64,000 nt of DNA from Candidatus Fimivivens faecavium (GCA_018716105.1 DVKH01000032.1:1-64000); one strand, 5' to 3'; shown: positions 52,815-60,749, counted from the stretch's first letter. Notes: generated from the letters alone by a model not told the origin. Program-made: numbers and translations.

Positions 52815-52999
52815 GCGGTTATTACACTATAACGGCAGGCCCGATCGGGCCTGGGCGCCGCGAAAGCGGCGTTCAAATCGTCTAAAAGACGATTTGGGTT
52901 CCTGGTGTAACAGGCGCAGGGCGCGGCGTCAGCCGCGCTGGCCCCGCCAAAGGCGGGTAGAATTGGGCCAAAGCCCAATTCACTGCGGTTTTGATACCA
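52815..52999 (-). repeat. Hairpin-array repeat R3 (one unit)
   Basis: 185 bp from GCGGTTATTACACTA (52815-52829) to GCGGTTTTGATACCA (52985-52999). The six hairpins occur in the same order as R1 with changed stems: CAGGCCC/GGGCCTG, GCCGC/GCGGC, CAAATCGTCT with AGACGATTTG, GCGCGGC/GCCGCGC, CCCGCC/GGCGGG and AATTGGG/CCCAATT. The third stem differs from R1 and R2 on both sides so that pairing is preserved. It lies between the ABC permease and LysR genes, both minus. To its right, 53080-53109 is a further palindrome, GGGATAATAACCG around CTTT. Confidence 0.85.
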
Positions 53000-53160
53000 T
53001 GAAGCGTGAAACGCGAACTAGTATCATTGCACATCAAAAGCCGGCCGCCCCGACAGGGGCGGGGCGTTGTGCGTTTGAGGGGATAATAACCGCTTTCGGT
53101 TATTATCCCACATTCAAAGAGGGCTTTCAACCGAAAGGGCAAAGTTTTTCGCCGGAAATA

Positions 53161-53186
53161 GAAAAACGGGCGGCCAGGCCGCCCGT
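53161..53186 (-). terminator. Terminator of ABC transporter operon
   Basis: ACGGGCGGC and its complement GCCGCCCGT flank CAG; on the minus strand the stem runs into TTTTTC, 7 bp after the permease stop. Confidence 0.85.
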
Positions 53187-53192
53187 CTCTGC

Positions 53193-53819
53193 TTAAAACT
53201 CTTTGCGTTCATAGATTGCCGCCGAAACCCGGTAGGAGAGATAGAACAGCACCACCGAGACCGGGACCGCGGCGATCAGCGCGGCCTTCAGGGCCTGTTC
53301 CGTGATGGTGACGCCGGACTGATAAAGAAGGAACAGCGCGGCGGTGGGCAGAACCGCGACAGCGAACAGCATCAGCCGCGATTTTTCGGTTCCAAACCGG
53401 TAGATCAGCGGGATCATCACGCTGGTCAGAAACAGCGCGGCGATCAGGCTCCCTGCGGTCGAAGCGAGCGTCTCCACCAGATCTTCTCCGCCGCCCGCGA
53501 GGCTGAACCCGACGCCGGCCGCGAGCGAGAGCAGAAGCCCCGCCCCGAGCAGGATCATTGCAAACAGGTATTTGCTCCGCACGATCTCCCGCCGCGTCAG
53601 CGGGAGGGTGAGCGCGTACCGGTCCCATTTGCAGAGGTCGTCGTAGGAAAACGAGGTGATCGACATAATCAGCACCAGCATCACGATCATCCCGCCGAGG
53701 AACGACCCCTGGCCGCCGCCCCAGGTGAAAGAGAGCGCCGCGTAAAAAACGAGCAGGATCAAAAGCGTTTTCGCATACCGGAGGATGTTCCGCAGCTCCT
53801 TGATTAAAAGACCTTTCAT
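53193..53819 (-). CDS. ABC-2 type transporter permease
   Basis: 208 residues with six hydrophobic segments: LLIKELRNILRYAKTLLILL at the N-terminus, FLGGMIVMLVLIMSITSFSY, then the conserved cytoplasmic DDLCKWDRYALTLPLTRREI, followed by four more. This is the ABC2_membrane_5-like layout of small permeases paired with YtrB-type ATPases. The start ATG 53819 lies 5 bp after the ATPase stop; an in-frame ATG at 53831 overlaps the ATPase. Third gene of a gntR-ATPase-permease operon. Substrate unknown; such sets often respond to cell-wall-active compounds. Confidence 0.85.
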   Translation of the reverse strand: MKGLLIKELRNILRYAKTLLILLVFYAALSFTWGGGQGSFLGGMIVMLVLIMSITSFSYDDLCKWDRYALTLPLTRREIVRSKYLFAMILLGAGLLLSLAAGVGFSLAGGGEDLVETLASTAGSLIAALFLTSVMIPLIYRFGTEKSRLMLFAVAVLPTAALFLLYQSGVTITEQALKAALIAAVPVSVVLFYLSYRVSAAIYERKEF

Positions 53820-53824
53820 CGCGA

Positions 53825-54718
53825 TTACCATTCCTTTCTCTGGGAGGGATCGGGCGAGCCAATCTGATCCCCCCGGGCGTAAAACAGCATGATCTCCTCA
53901 ATTGAGGCCGGATCGACCACCATATCCCGATATTTCCGGGCGATGCGGGCGCGGTTCCGGACGAGCGCCTCGCTCCCGAAGCGGCCGTTCCGCACCCGGA
54001 CCAGGTCGGCCGGATCGACGGCGGAAAGCGCCTCTTTCGCGCATTTGAGAATCCCGCAATCCTCGAGCAGCGCATCCTTTTCCTCGCTGAACACCATTTT
54101 CCCGGCGTGGAGAAAGGTGACGTAGTCCGCGATTTTTTCGAGGTCGCCCGTGATATGGGAGGAAAAGAGAATCGAATGATTCTCGTCGCCGATGAATTCG
54201 AGGAAGAGATCGAGAATTTCGTCCCGGGCAACCGGGTCGAGCCCGCTGGTCGCTTCGTCGAGGATCAGAAGCCGCGCCTGATGGGAGAGGGCGGCCGAAA
54301 TCTGCAGTTTCATTTTCATGCCGCGGGAGTAATCCTTCACAATCTTCTTTTCCGGGAGCGAAAAACGTTCGCAGCAGGAGCGGAACTTCGCGCCGTCCCA
54401 GTTCCGGTAGACGCACGAGAGGATGCTGTTCACATCCGCGGCGGTGAGGTTGTCGGGAAAATTGCATTCGTCGAAAACGACCCCGAGCTGTTCCTTAAGT
54501 TCTTTTTCGCTGCCCGCCGCTCCGCGGCCGAAGAGGTTCACCTCCCCCGCGTCGCGGCGCAGGAGGCCGAGAATCAGCTTGAGGGTGGTCGTCTTCCCCG
54601 CGCCGTTCTCGCCGACCAGCCCCATGATGCTCCCGCCCGGGAGATCGAAGCTCACCCCGTCGAGGGCGAAGGCGTCAAACCGCTTTTTAAGGTTTTTCAC
54701 TGAAAGAATGGTGTTCAT
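53825..54718 (-). CDS. ABC transporter ATP-binding protein
   Basis: 297 residues. Walker A GLVGENGAGKTTTL, signature DYSRGMKMKLQIS, Walker B RLLILDEATSGLDP, and switch His in LFSSHITGDLEK. A C-terminal ~80-residue extension is typical of drug/bacitracin-type exporters. The start ATG follows the gntR stop directly (TAGATG). Works with the permease below. Confidence 0.94.
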   Translation of the reverse strand: MNTILSVKNLKKRFDAFALDGVSFDLPGGSIMGLVGENGAGKTTTLKLILGLLRRDAGEVNLFGRGAAGSEKELKEQLGVVFDECNFPDNLTAADVNSILSCVYRNWDGAKFRSCCERFSLPEKKIVKDYSRGMKMKLQISAALSHQARLLILDEATSGLDPVARDEILDLFLEFIGDENHSILFSSHITGDLEKIADYVTFLHAGKMVFSEEKDALLEDCGILKCAKEALSAVDPADLVRVRNGRFGSEALVRNRARIARKYRDMVVDPASIEEIMLFYARGDQIGSPDPSQRKEW

Positions 54719-55096
54719 CTAACGTTCCTCCCCGTATAAAAGAGACAGCATTTCGAACAGTTCCGAGAGCGTGACCCCGCCCGTTTTTGCGAGGTCGACG
54801 CACTTTGCGAGCCCTTCTTCAATCACCCGGAGCTGTTCCTCACGGATGAACTCGAGGTTCCGTCTGGCGACGAAGCTCCCTTTTCCGGTCACGGTTTCGA
54901 GAAAACCGTCCCGTTCGAGCTCCTCATACGCCCGCTTTGTCGTGATCACGCTGATGTGCAGCTCCCGCGCCAGCAGGCGCATCGACGGAAGGGCGTCCCC
55001 CTCCGACAATTCGCCGGTCAGGATCTTGTTCTTGATCTGCTGGGTGATCTGCTCGTAGATTGGTTTGCCGCTCGAATTTGAGATGATGATATCCAT
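54719..55096 (-). CDS. GntR-family regulator, YtrA subfamily
   Basis: 125 residues: winged helix-turn-helix IYEQITQQIKNKILTGELSE...LPSMRLLARELHISVITTKR, then a short C-terminal helical tail of about 45 residues, the YtrA layout. Such regulators repress their own ABC operon. Start ATG 55096 (GGAGG upstream) rather than further upstream. Directly before it lies a perfect 12-5-12 palindrome overlapping the promoter, the likely autoregulatory operator. Confidence 0.92.
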   Translation of the reverse strand: MDIIISNSSGKPIYEQITQQIKNKILTGELSEGDALPSMRLLARELHISVITTKRAYEELERDGFLETVTGKGSFVARRNLEFIREEQLRVIEEGLAKCVDLAKTGGVTLSELFEMLSLLYGEER

Positions 55097-55115
55097 TGGA
55101 GGCCTCCGAACCGCC

Positions 55116-55168
55116 ATAGTGTATATATACTATATATACACTATAACGCAGTATTGCCGGTCTGTCAA
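55116..55168 (-). promoter_or_regulatory. GntR operon promoter and operator
   Basis: Promoter on minus: TTGACA (55163-55168), 17 bp, TATAGT (55140-55145). Operator: ATAGTGTATATA and its exact complement around TACTA (55116-55144), overlapping the -10 and the start of the transcript. Binding here would block transcription, fitting repression by the encoded YtrA-type GntR protein. Confidence 0.82.
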
Positions 55169-55204
55169 TAGCAAAATCAGGGGATCTTCCCAGAATCGGA
55201 AAAC

Positions 55205-55246
55205 GGCCTGGAAGAACAGCGTTCTTCCAGGCCAACGTTTTTTGTT
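55205..55246 (+). terminator. Hairpin with T-run upstream of sufC
   Basis: GGCCTGGAAGAAC and its exact complement around AGC, followed by AACGTTTTTTG. No plus-strand gene ends before it, so it may guard sufC from antisense or divergent transcription. The rest of the 55.1-55.5 kb gap holds the two promoters, a GGGGGT(G/A)CAG doublet at about 55257-55278, and nothing else that I recognise. Confidence 0.55.
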
Positions 55247-55431
55247 TTCAAACATATGGGGGTGCAGTGGGGGTACAGCCACGGTTTTCGGTTGGGGTTC
55301 ACGTTCGACGGCGGGTGGATTTTATCTTGGATTCTCTGATCAAAACAAGGATATGACTGTCAGCCGCCCGTTCGTCGGCCAAATTCGATGGGTTATCGGA
55401 CGGGGGAAAAATCTGGGGAAATATCGCCGAA

Positions 55432-55460
55432 TTGAAGTTTGTGGACAAATGTGGTAAACT
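55432..55460 (+). promoter_or_regulatory. Promoter of sufCB
   Basis: TTGAAG (55432-55437), 17 bp, TAAACT (55455-55460) with upstream TGG (extended -10). Confidence 0.6.
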
Positions 55461-55538
55461 AAGAACGCAAAGCCTTACGACAAATTATGATCCGGCTTCC
55501 GCCCCCGCGCCGGGCGGGAGGCGTTATGGAGGGACGTT

Positions 55539-56276
55539 ATGCTGACACTTCAGAATATCTCTTTTCAGGTGGACAGTCCCGATGGGACTGTGGGAATCGT
55601 CCGGGACCTGAGCCTCACCGTTGAGGCGGGAAAGCTTCTTGTGATCACCGGGCCGAACGGCGGCGGAAAATCCACCCTCGCCAAGCTGATCATGGGAATC
55701 GAAAAACCCACCGGCGGGAAAATCATCTACGAGGGCCGGGACATCACCGGACTTTCGATCACCGAGCGCGCGCGCATCGGGATCGGTTATGCGTTCCAGC
55801 AGCCGCCGCGCTTTAAGGGCGTTACGGTGCGAAAGCTCCTGGAGCTTTCACGCGGAGAGGAGATGAGCGACGACGCCTTATGCAAGTACCTCTCGGGCGT
55901 CGGGCTCTGCTCCCGGGAATACCTCGGCCGCGAGGTGGACGGCTCGCTTTCGGGGGGCGAACTCAAGCGCATTGAGATCGCCTCGCTGATGGCGCGCGCG
56001 CCCAAGCTCTCGATCTACGACGAGCCGGAGGCGGGAATCGACCTCTGGAGCTTTGCGATGCTGGTCGATTCCTTCTCGGCGCTGCGGACCGGGTCGGATA
56101 AGAGCGTGGTCATCATCTCCCATCAGGAGCGGATCATCCGCCTCGCCGACGAAATCGCAATCATTGCGGACGGGCGTATCCAGAAGATGGGCCCGCGCGA
56201 CGAGATCCTGCCCGACCTGCTCGGCGAGGTCTCGGACGTATGCTGCATGGAGAAAAAGGAGGCGGCGAGGGTATGA
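55539..56276 (+). CDS. sufC: Fe-S cluster assembly ATPase SufC
   Basis: 245 residues. Soluble ABC ATPase: Walker A ITGPNGGGKSTLAKLI, YAFQQPPRFKGVT (the Suf-type Q-loop), signature DGSLSGGELKRIEIA, Walker B KLSIYDEPEAGID. It powers the SufB scaffold in iron-sulfur cluster assembly. Ribosome binding site GGAGGG before ATG. The stop overlaps the sufB start (ATGA). No sufS, sufU or sufD accompanies it, so it is the two-gene type. Confidence 0.95.
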   Translation: MLTLQNISFQVDSPDGTVGIVRDLSLTVEAGKLLVITGPNGGGKSTLAKLIMGIEKPTGGKIIYEGRDITGLSITERARIGIGYAFQQPPRFKGVTVRKLLELSRGEEMSDDALCKYLSGVGLCSREYLGREVDGSLSGGELKRIEIASLMARAPKLSIYDEPEAGIDLWSFAMLVDSFSALRTGSDKSVVIISHQERIIRLADEIAIIADGRIQKMGPRDEILPDLLGEVSDVCCMEKKEAARV

Positions 56277-57190
56277 ATACCGTGGTAGACAACCTGTTAA
56301 AGACGATTGCGGACCTGGACTCTAAGCCGACCGGCGCTTACAATATCCGTTCTAACGGTTCCGGCGCGGGAAGGCGCTCGACGGAAAATATCGTCATCGA
56401 ATCGAAGAAAGACCTCCCGGGAATCGACATCACCATCAAACCCGGCACAAAGGGCGAGACGGTTTACATCCCGGTCGTCGTCACTGCGGCCGGCCTGATC
56501 GATATGGTTTACAACGATTTTTATATCGGCGAAGGGGCCGACGTGGTGATCGTCGCGGGCTGCGGCATCCACAACGACGGCTGCGAGGACTCCCGGCACG
56601 ACGGCATCCACCGCTTCTTCATCGGGAAGAACGCGCGCCTGAAATATGTGGAGAAGCATTACGGCGAGGGGACCGGGACCGGCGCGCGGATTTTAAACCC
56701 GACCACCGAAGTGACGATGGAGGAGGGTTCCTACTGCGAGATGGAGATGGTGCAGATCGCGGGGGTCAACTCCACCGTCCGCGAGACGAGCGCCCATCTC
56801 GGCAAAAACGCGAAAATGATGGTCATGGAACGGCTGATGACCCACGACAAACAGGTGGCGCATTCGAATATGAAGATCAACCTCGACGGCGAGGGTTCCT
56901 CGGTCCAGATCATCTCCCGCTCGGTCGGCCGGGACGAGTCGGAGCAGCTTTTCCATCCGGACGCGGTTGGAAACGCCGCCTGCCGCGCGCATATCCAGTG
57001 CGATTCGATCCTGATGGACCATGCGAAAATCTCTTCGATCCCGCAGATCACGGCGAACCACCCGGACGCGCAGATCGTCCATGAGGCGGCGATCGGGCGG
57101 ATCAACAACGAACAGCTGCTGAAGCTCGAAACCCTCGGCATGACAGAGGAGGAAGCCGAAGCGATCATTGTCGAGGCGTTCCTGAGCTGA
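56273..57190 (+). CDS. sufB: Short SufB-type scaffold (SmsB-like) of minimal SufCB system
   Basis: 305 residues against ~465 for full SufB; the N-terminal third is missing, as in the two-gene SufCB (SMS) systems of archaea and anaerobic bacteria. The beta-helix core is seen in GADVVIVAGCGIHNDGC and GTGTGARILNPTTEV; the C-terminal interface with SufC is NHPDAQIVHEAAIGRI. Start ATG 56273 (GAGGGT upstream) is inside the sufC stop. The cysteines in GCGIHNDGC are candidate cluster or persulfide ligands. Confidence 0.9.
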   Translation: MNTVVDNLLKTIADLDSKPTGAYNIRSNGSGAGRRSTENIVIESKKDLPGIDITIKPGTKGETVYIPVVVTAAGLIDMVYNDFYIGEGADVVIVAGCGIHNDGCEDSRHDGIHRFFIGKNARLKYVEKHYGEGTGTGARILNPTTEVTMEEGSYCEMEMVQIAGVNSTVRETSAHLGKNAKMMVMERLMTHDKQVAHSNMKINLDGEGSSVQIISRSVGRDESEQLFHPDAVGNAACRAHIQCDSILMDHAKISSIPQITANHPDAQIVHEAAIGRINNEQLLKLETLGMTEEEAEAIIVEAFLS

Positions 57191-57253
57191 CGGCGGATAC
57201 GGGCGGCAGAGGGCCGGGAGGCCCTCTTTGCCATATAAAGGGGGAATCATTGC

Positions 57254-58423
57254 ATGGGGACCGGAACCCAGCGGCTTTATGAGAGCGCTCCTTACTTAAA
57301 ACAGTTTAACGCCAGTGTTCTCTCCTGCCAGGCGGACGGGGCAGGGCGCTTTGCCGCCGTCCTCGACCGGACCGCGTTTTATCCCGAGGGCGGCGGGCAG
57401 CCCGGCGACACCGGCCTGCTCGGCGGCGTCCGGGTGCTCGACACCAGGGAAAAAGACGGCGAGATCCGGCACCTGCTCGCCGCGCCGCTTGAGAAGGGCG
57501 CCTGGGTGACCGGCGTCCTCGACTGGCGCCGCCGGTTTTCGAATATGCAGCGCCATACCGCGGAGCATATCCTCTCCGGCCTTGCGCGCCGGCTGTACGG
57601 GGCGGAGAACGTCGGCTTTCATATGGGGCGTGAGGCTACGACGATGGATTTTTCGGTCCCGCTGTCCGCGGAGGAAACCGCACGGCTGGAACTCCTGGCG
57701 AACCGCGCCGCCGCCCAGGATCTACCGGTCGAGATCCTGTATCCGGCGAGGGAAGAGCTGGCGGGCTTTGCCTACCGGAGCAAGAAGGAGATCGCGGGGC
57801 AGGTGCGTCTGGTCCGGATCGGGGAGGTCGACCTCTGCGCTTGTTGCGGCGTTCACGCCGCACGCACCGGCGAGGTTGGGCTGATCAAGATCGTCTCGGC
57901 CCAGCGCTATAAGGGCGGCGTCCGAATCGGGATGCTCTGCGGGGAGCAGGCGCTTGACGACTACCGGCGAAAGCAGGAGGAGAACGCGAAGATTTCTGCG
58001 CTGCTGTCCGCCAAGCCCGGCGAACTCGCCGCGGCGGCCGAACGGCTGAAGGAGGAGAACCGGTCCCTTCGGCTGCAATACGACGGCCTTTTGCTCGCCT
58101 CCCTCCGGCGAAAAGCCGCTTCGGCCGGACGCAGCGGCCCGGTGCTTGTCTGCTTTGAGGACGGGCTTTCGCCTGATCTCTGCCGCCAGTACTGCCTGAT
58201 GCTGCTCGAGGCGCACGGCGGGACGGCGGCGGCCTTTTCGCCGGGCGCGGACGGGCGGATGAACTACGCTCTCGCCTCCGCTGACGCCGATCTCAGGGAG
58301 CTTTCAAAGCGGATGAACGCCGCGCTGGCGGGCCGCGGCGGCGGGAAGCCGGGGCTGGTCCAGGGTTCGCTCGAAGCGGGGCGGGAGGAGATTGAGGCGT
58401 TTTTCAGCGCGCTCCCGGCCTGA
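57254..58423 (+). CDS. Alanyl-tRNA editing protein (AlaX-L)
   Basis: 389 residues. Free-standing editing domain homologous to AlaRS: FYPEGGGQPGDTG, zinc-site HxxxH in NMQRHTAEHILSG, and the second zinc half CACCGVHAARTGEVG. A coiled segment (about 220-265) then a DHHA1-like C-terminal domain with GGGKPGLVQG follow, giving the long AlaX-L form. It deacylates Ser- or Gly-tRNA(Ala). Ribosome binding site AAGGGGGA. Its end overlaps the convergent bactofilin gene by 20 bp. Confidence 0.93.
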   Translation: MGTGTQRLYESAPYLKQFNASVLSCQADGAGRFAAVLDRTAFYPEGGGQPGDTGLLGGVRVLDTREKDGEIRHLLAAPLEKGAWVTGVLDWRRRFSNMQRHTAEHILSGLARRLYGAENVGFHMGREATTMDFSVPLSAEETARLELLANRAAAQDLPVEILYPAREELAGFAYRSKKEIAGQVRLVRIGEVDLCACCGVHAARTGEVGLIKIVSAQRYKGGVRIGMLCGEQALDDYRRKQEENAKISALLSAKPGELAAAAERLKEENRSLRLQYDGLLLASLRRKAASAGRSGPVLVCFEDGLSPDLCRQYCLMLLEAHGGTAAAFSPGADGRMNYALASADADLRELSKRMNAALAGRGGGKPGLVQGSLEAGREEIEAFFSALPA

Positions 58424-58790
58424 CAATTTTACCGGCTATCAGTTTCCCAAAAACCCTTGAAGCGCCGTCCGCATCGAAAACGAACGCCGAGACGTCCCCG
58501 ATCACAGCCGCGCCGCGCAGCACCGCGCGCCGGCAGCGGAGATTGCCGGTGAGCCGCCCGGTAATCTTCGCCGTCCGGCAGTGGATGTCGCCTGAAAACG
58601 AACCGTCGAGCACCACGACGCCGTCGGCGCGCAGTTCGCCCGCGGCGCTGATCTCCCGGCCGATCACCACGGCGGCGGACCCCGGCTGCGTTTTCAGGGG
58701 CGCTTCCTTTTCTGGGACGGGATCGCCGTTCCCAAGGCGGTTTAGCTCGCGCATCAGATGGATGGCAGGGGCGAGAAAGCGGTCGTTCAT
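58404..58790 (-). CDS. Bactofilin-like polymer-forming protein
   Basis: 128 residues. Residues ~40-125 form the DUF583 right-handed beta-helix: VVIGREISAAGELRADGVVV, GSFSGDIHCRTAKITGRLTG and repeats every ~18 residues. Bactofilins assemble nucleotide-free filaments that localise cell-wall enzymes. The first 40 residues are a helical, non-conserved lead. Ribosome binding site GAGGAGG. Convergent with and overlapping the alanyl-tRNA editing gene, an unusual arrangement. Confidence 0.82.
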   Translation of the reverse strand: MNDRFLAPAIHLMRELNRLGNGDPVPEKEAPLKTQPGSAAVVIGREISAAGELRADGVVVLDGSFSGDIHCRTAKITGRLTGNLRCRRAVLRGAAVIGDVSAFVFDADGASRVFGKLIAGKIVRPGAR

Positions 58791-58887
58791 CGGGAGAACC
58801 TCCTCCTCATTGATTTGTCTGGCAATTCATTCTATTCGGCCTGTCCTATCCCATATTCTTTTTCCGGTTCCCTTTCGTATCGGTTTT

Positions 58888-58896
58888 TGATACAAT
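58888..58896 (+). promoter_or_regulatory. Extended -10 promoter element upstream of the R4 leader
   Basis: TGATACAAT fits TGnTATAAT with one change. No clear -35 at 17 bp. It would place repeat R4 inside the 5' leader of the cytidylate kinase-like gene. Confidence 0.5.
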
Positions 58897-58907
58897 AGTA
58901 ATAGTGG

Positions 58908-59060
58908 CTGGGCTTGGGGCGTCATTCGCCCCGCGGGGCAAGCGCCGCGCACTGCGTTTGTCCAACCGGAACCCAAACCGGCAGAGCAGCCCGGTGCGCC
59001 GCTTGTGCGGCGCGCAGGTTCAAGCGGGGTCCGGCGGTTTTGGATCCTCCCACGGGCTGA
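58908..59060 (+). repeat. Diverged copy R4 of the hairpin-array repeat (opposite orientation)
   Basis: The plus strand here aligns with the reverse complement of R1-R3: GGGGCG/CGCCCC hairpin, GCGCCGCGC, GGAACCCAAACCGG matching the ACCCAAATC...GC region, then GCGCCGC around TTGT with GCGGCGC, GCAGG and finally TTTTGGATCC at the boundary position. Several stems have decayed. Relative to the downstream gene its polarity equals that of R1-R3. It fills most of the 58.8-59.1 kb gap. Confidence 0.55.
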
Positions 59061-59142
59061 AAATGGGACAGGGCCTTTGGCTGGCGGGGCCGGGCCGCGG
59101 CGTTTTCGAAGAACTTATTTAATGGATATGGGGTGTTTTGCG

Positions 59143-59775
59143 ATGGAGAACAGGATGATCATCACAATTGGACGGCAGTATGGCAGCGGCGGAAGGGAGA
59201 TTGGCCGCAGGCTTGCCGAAAAGCTCGGTATCCCATTTTACGACAAGGAACTGATCGAGCTTGCCGCAAAGGAAAGCGGCATGGCCCAGGAGGTGTTCGA
59301 GCAGGTCGACGAAAAAGCGGGGAGCAGCCTTCTCTATGCGCTCTCGACCGGGTCGATGGCGGGAGGGCATTTTGCGCCGCTCAATAACCTTACCTTTAAC
59401 GACCGTTTGTTCCTGCTGCAGAACCAGATCATCCGGGACATCGCGGAAAAGGGCCCGGCGGTCATCGTCGGCCGGTGCGCAAACTATATCCTTCGGGAAC
59501 GGGGCGGCGTCGTCAACGTCTTCGTCCACGCCGGACTTCAGGAGCGGATCGCCCGGGCGGTCTCGGAATACGGCCACCCTGAAAAGGATGCGGCCGGAAT
59601 CGTCCAGAAGATCGACAAAAGCCGCGCGAACTACTACGACCATTATACCGGCGAAAAATGGGGCGTGGCCAAACAGTATCATCTCACCCTCGACAGCGGC
59701 GTGGGCCTCGATAACTGTGTGGAGCTGATCGAGCGGTATGCCGAGATGTCGCGAAAACCGGTCGGCGAAAGGTAA
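59143..59775 (+). CDS. Cytidylate kinase-like family protein
   Basis: 210 residues. P-loop kinase-like: MIITIGRQYGSGGREIGRRL matches the family's GxxGSGGxxIG loop, then LGIPFYDKELIELAAKESGM and GRCANYILRERGGVVNVFVH. Proteins of this group are common in gut Clostridia and distinct from the housekeeping Cmk; substrate unproven. I chose ATG 59143 because GGGGTG lies 7 bp upstream. The long leader carries repeat R4. A terminator with arms ACGGCCCTG and CAGGGCCGT follows (59788-59818). Confidence 0.82.
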   Translation: MENRMIITIGRQYGSGGREIGRRLAEKLGIPFYDKELIELAAKESGMAQEVFEQVDEKAGSSLLYALSTGSMAGGHFAPLNNLTFNDRLFLLQNQIIRDIAEKGPAVIVGRCANYILRERGGVVNVFVHAGLQERIARAVSEYGHPEKDAAGIVQKIDKSRANYYDHYTGEKWGVAKQYHLTLDSGVGLDNCVELIERYAEMSRKPVGER

Positions 59776-59851
59776 CCGGACTCCTTCAAACGGCCCTGGC
59801 CATTGGTCAGGGCCGTTTCGCAGCTTCTGCCAGACTTAAATTCGTTTTTGC

Positions 59852-59880
59852 TTGTGCTTTTGCGGAAAAGGCCCTATAAT
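59852..59880 (+). promoter_or_regulatory. Promoter of CoaX-like gene
   Basis: TTGTGC (59852-59857), 17 bp, TATAAT (59875-59880). Confidence 0.65.
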
Positions 59881-59928
59881 AACAGGCAGGGAAATCCCGC
59901 TTGGTTTTTTGGAAAGGAGGGCGGCGCT

Positions 59929-60699
59929 TTGGTCCTGACCGTGCATATCGACAACCGGGAGATCGGCCTTCGGCTGTTCTCGAAGGAGCGGCCCCTGACC
60001 CGCGCTTCGGTCGCGACCGATCCGGACGCGACGGCCGATCAACTGGCGGTGACGCTCGGCGCGGTGCTGCGGCTGCACTCGGTCCCGGCAGAGGAAGTGG
60101 AAGGCGTGATCATCTCTTCGGTCGTGCCGTCGGCTTCGGCTCCGGCCAAAAAGGCGTTTGGGCTGCTGTTCGGGAAGGAGGCGCTGATGGTCGGCGCGGG
60201 CATCAAAACCGGTCTCAACATCCGCCTCGATAACATCGCCTCGGTCGGTTCCGATTTCATCTGCAACGCCGTCGGGGCGCTATTGGAGTTTCGGCCGCCT
60301 CTCGTCATCATGAACATGGCGGGCGCGACGACCTTCTGCGCGATCGACGGGACCGGCGCGCTGGTCGGGCGATCGATCCTTCCAGGGGTGGAGGCTTCGC
60401 TCCGCTCGCTCTGCGAAACCTCGGCGCAGCTGCCGGAGGTTTCGTTCGAGCCGGGCTGCCGCCTTCTCGGGAAGGGGACCGCCGACGCGGTGCGTTCCGG
60501 CATCCTTTACGGGACGGTCGCGATGGCGGAGGGGATGCTCGAGCGGTATGAAAAGGCCATCGGCCCGGCGGCGCTGGTTGCGACCGGCGATATCGCGGGC
60601 GAGATCCTGCCCCTCTGCAGAAAGCCGTTTGCGTTTCGGCCCGATCTTCTGCACAAAGGGCTTTACGCCCTCTACCAAAAAAACGGACGGGATTCCTGA
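59929..60699 (+). CDS. Type III pantothenate kinase (CoaX) homologue with altered active-site motifs
   Basis: 256 residues; overall alignment to CoaX is clear (VIISSVVPSASAPAKKAFG, MVGAGIKTGLNIRLDN, GRSILPGVEAS, SGILYGTVAMAEGML). The ASKHA nucleotide-binding motifs are changed: the N-terminal D-x-GNT is HIDNREIG, GADR is GSDF, and DFGTAT is NMAGAT. These bind ATP phosphate and metal in active CoaX. It may not be a kinase. Starts at TTG 59929, 8 bp after AAGGAGG. Followed by an ECF S component 50 bp on, suggesting a shared vitamin/CoA link. Confidence 0.82.
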   Translation: MVLTVHIDNREIGLRLFSKERPLTRASVATDPDATADQLAVTLGAVLRLHSVPAEEVEGVIISSVVPSASAPAKKAFGLLFGKEALMVGAGIKTGLNIRLDNIASVGSDFICNAVGALLEFRPPLVIMNMAGATTFCAIDGTGALVGRSILPGVEASLRSLCETSAQLPEVSFEPGCRLLGKGTADAVRSGILYGTVAMAEGMLERYEKAIGPAALVATGDIAGEILPLCRKPFAFRPDLLHKGLYALYQKNGRDS

Positions 60700-60749
60700 A
60701 AAAATAAGCGCTGCATCCCCAACGGGAGCGGCAGCTGGGAGGAATCAAA

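Noticed and set aside
52718..52978. N-terminal extension of the LysR protein through repeat R3
   Set aside because: The LysR family starts at MDFRQLQY (52717); the extension is translated repeat.
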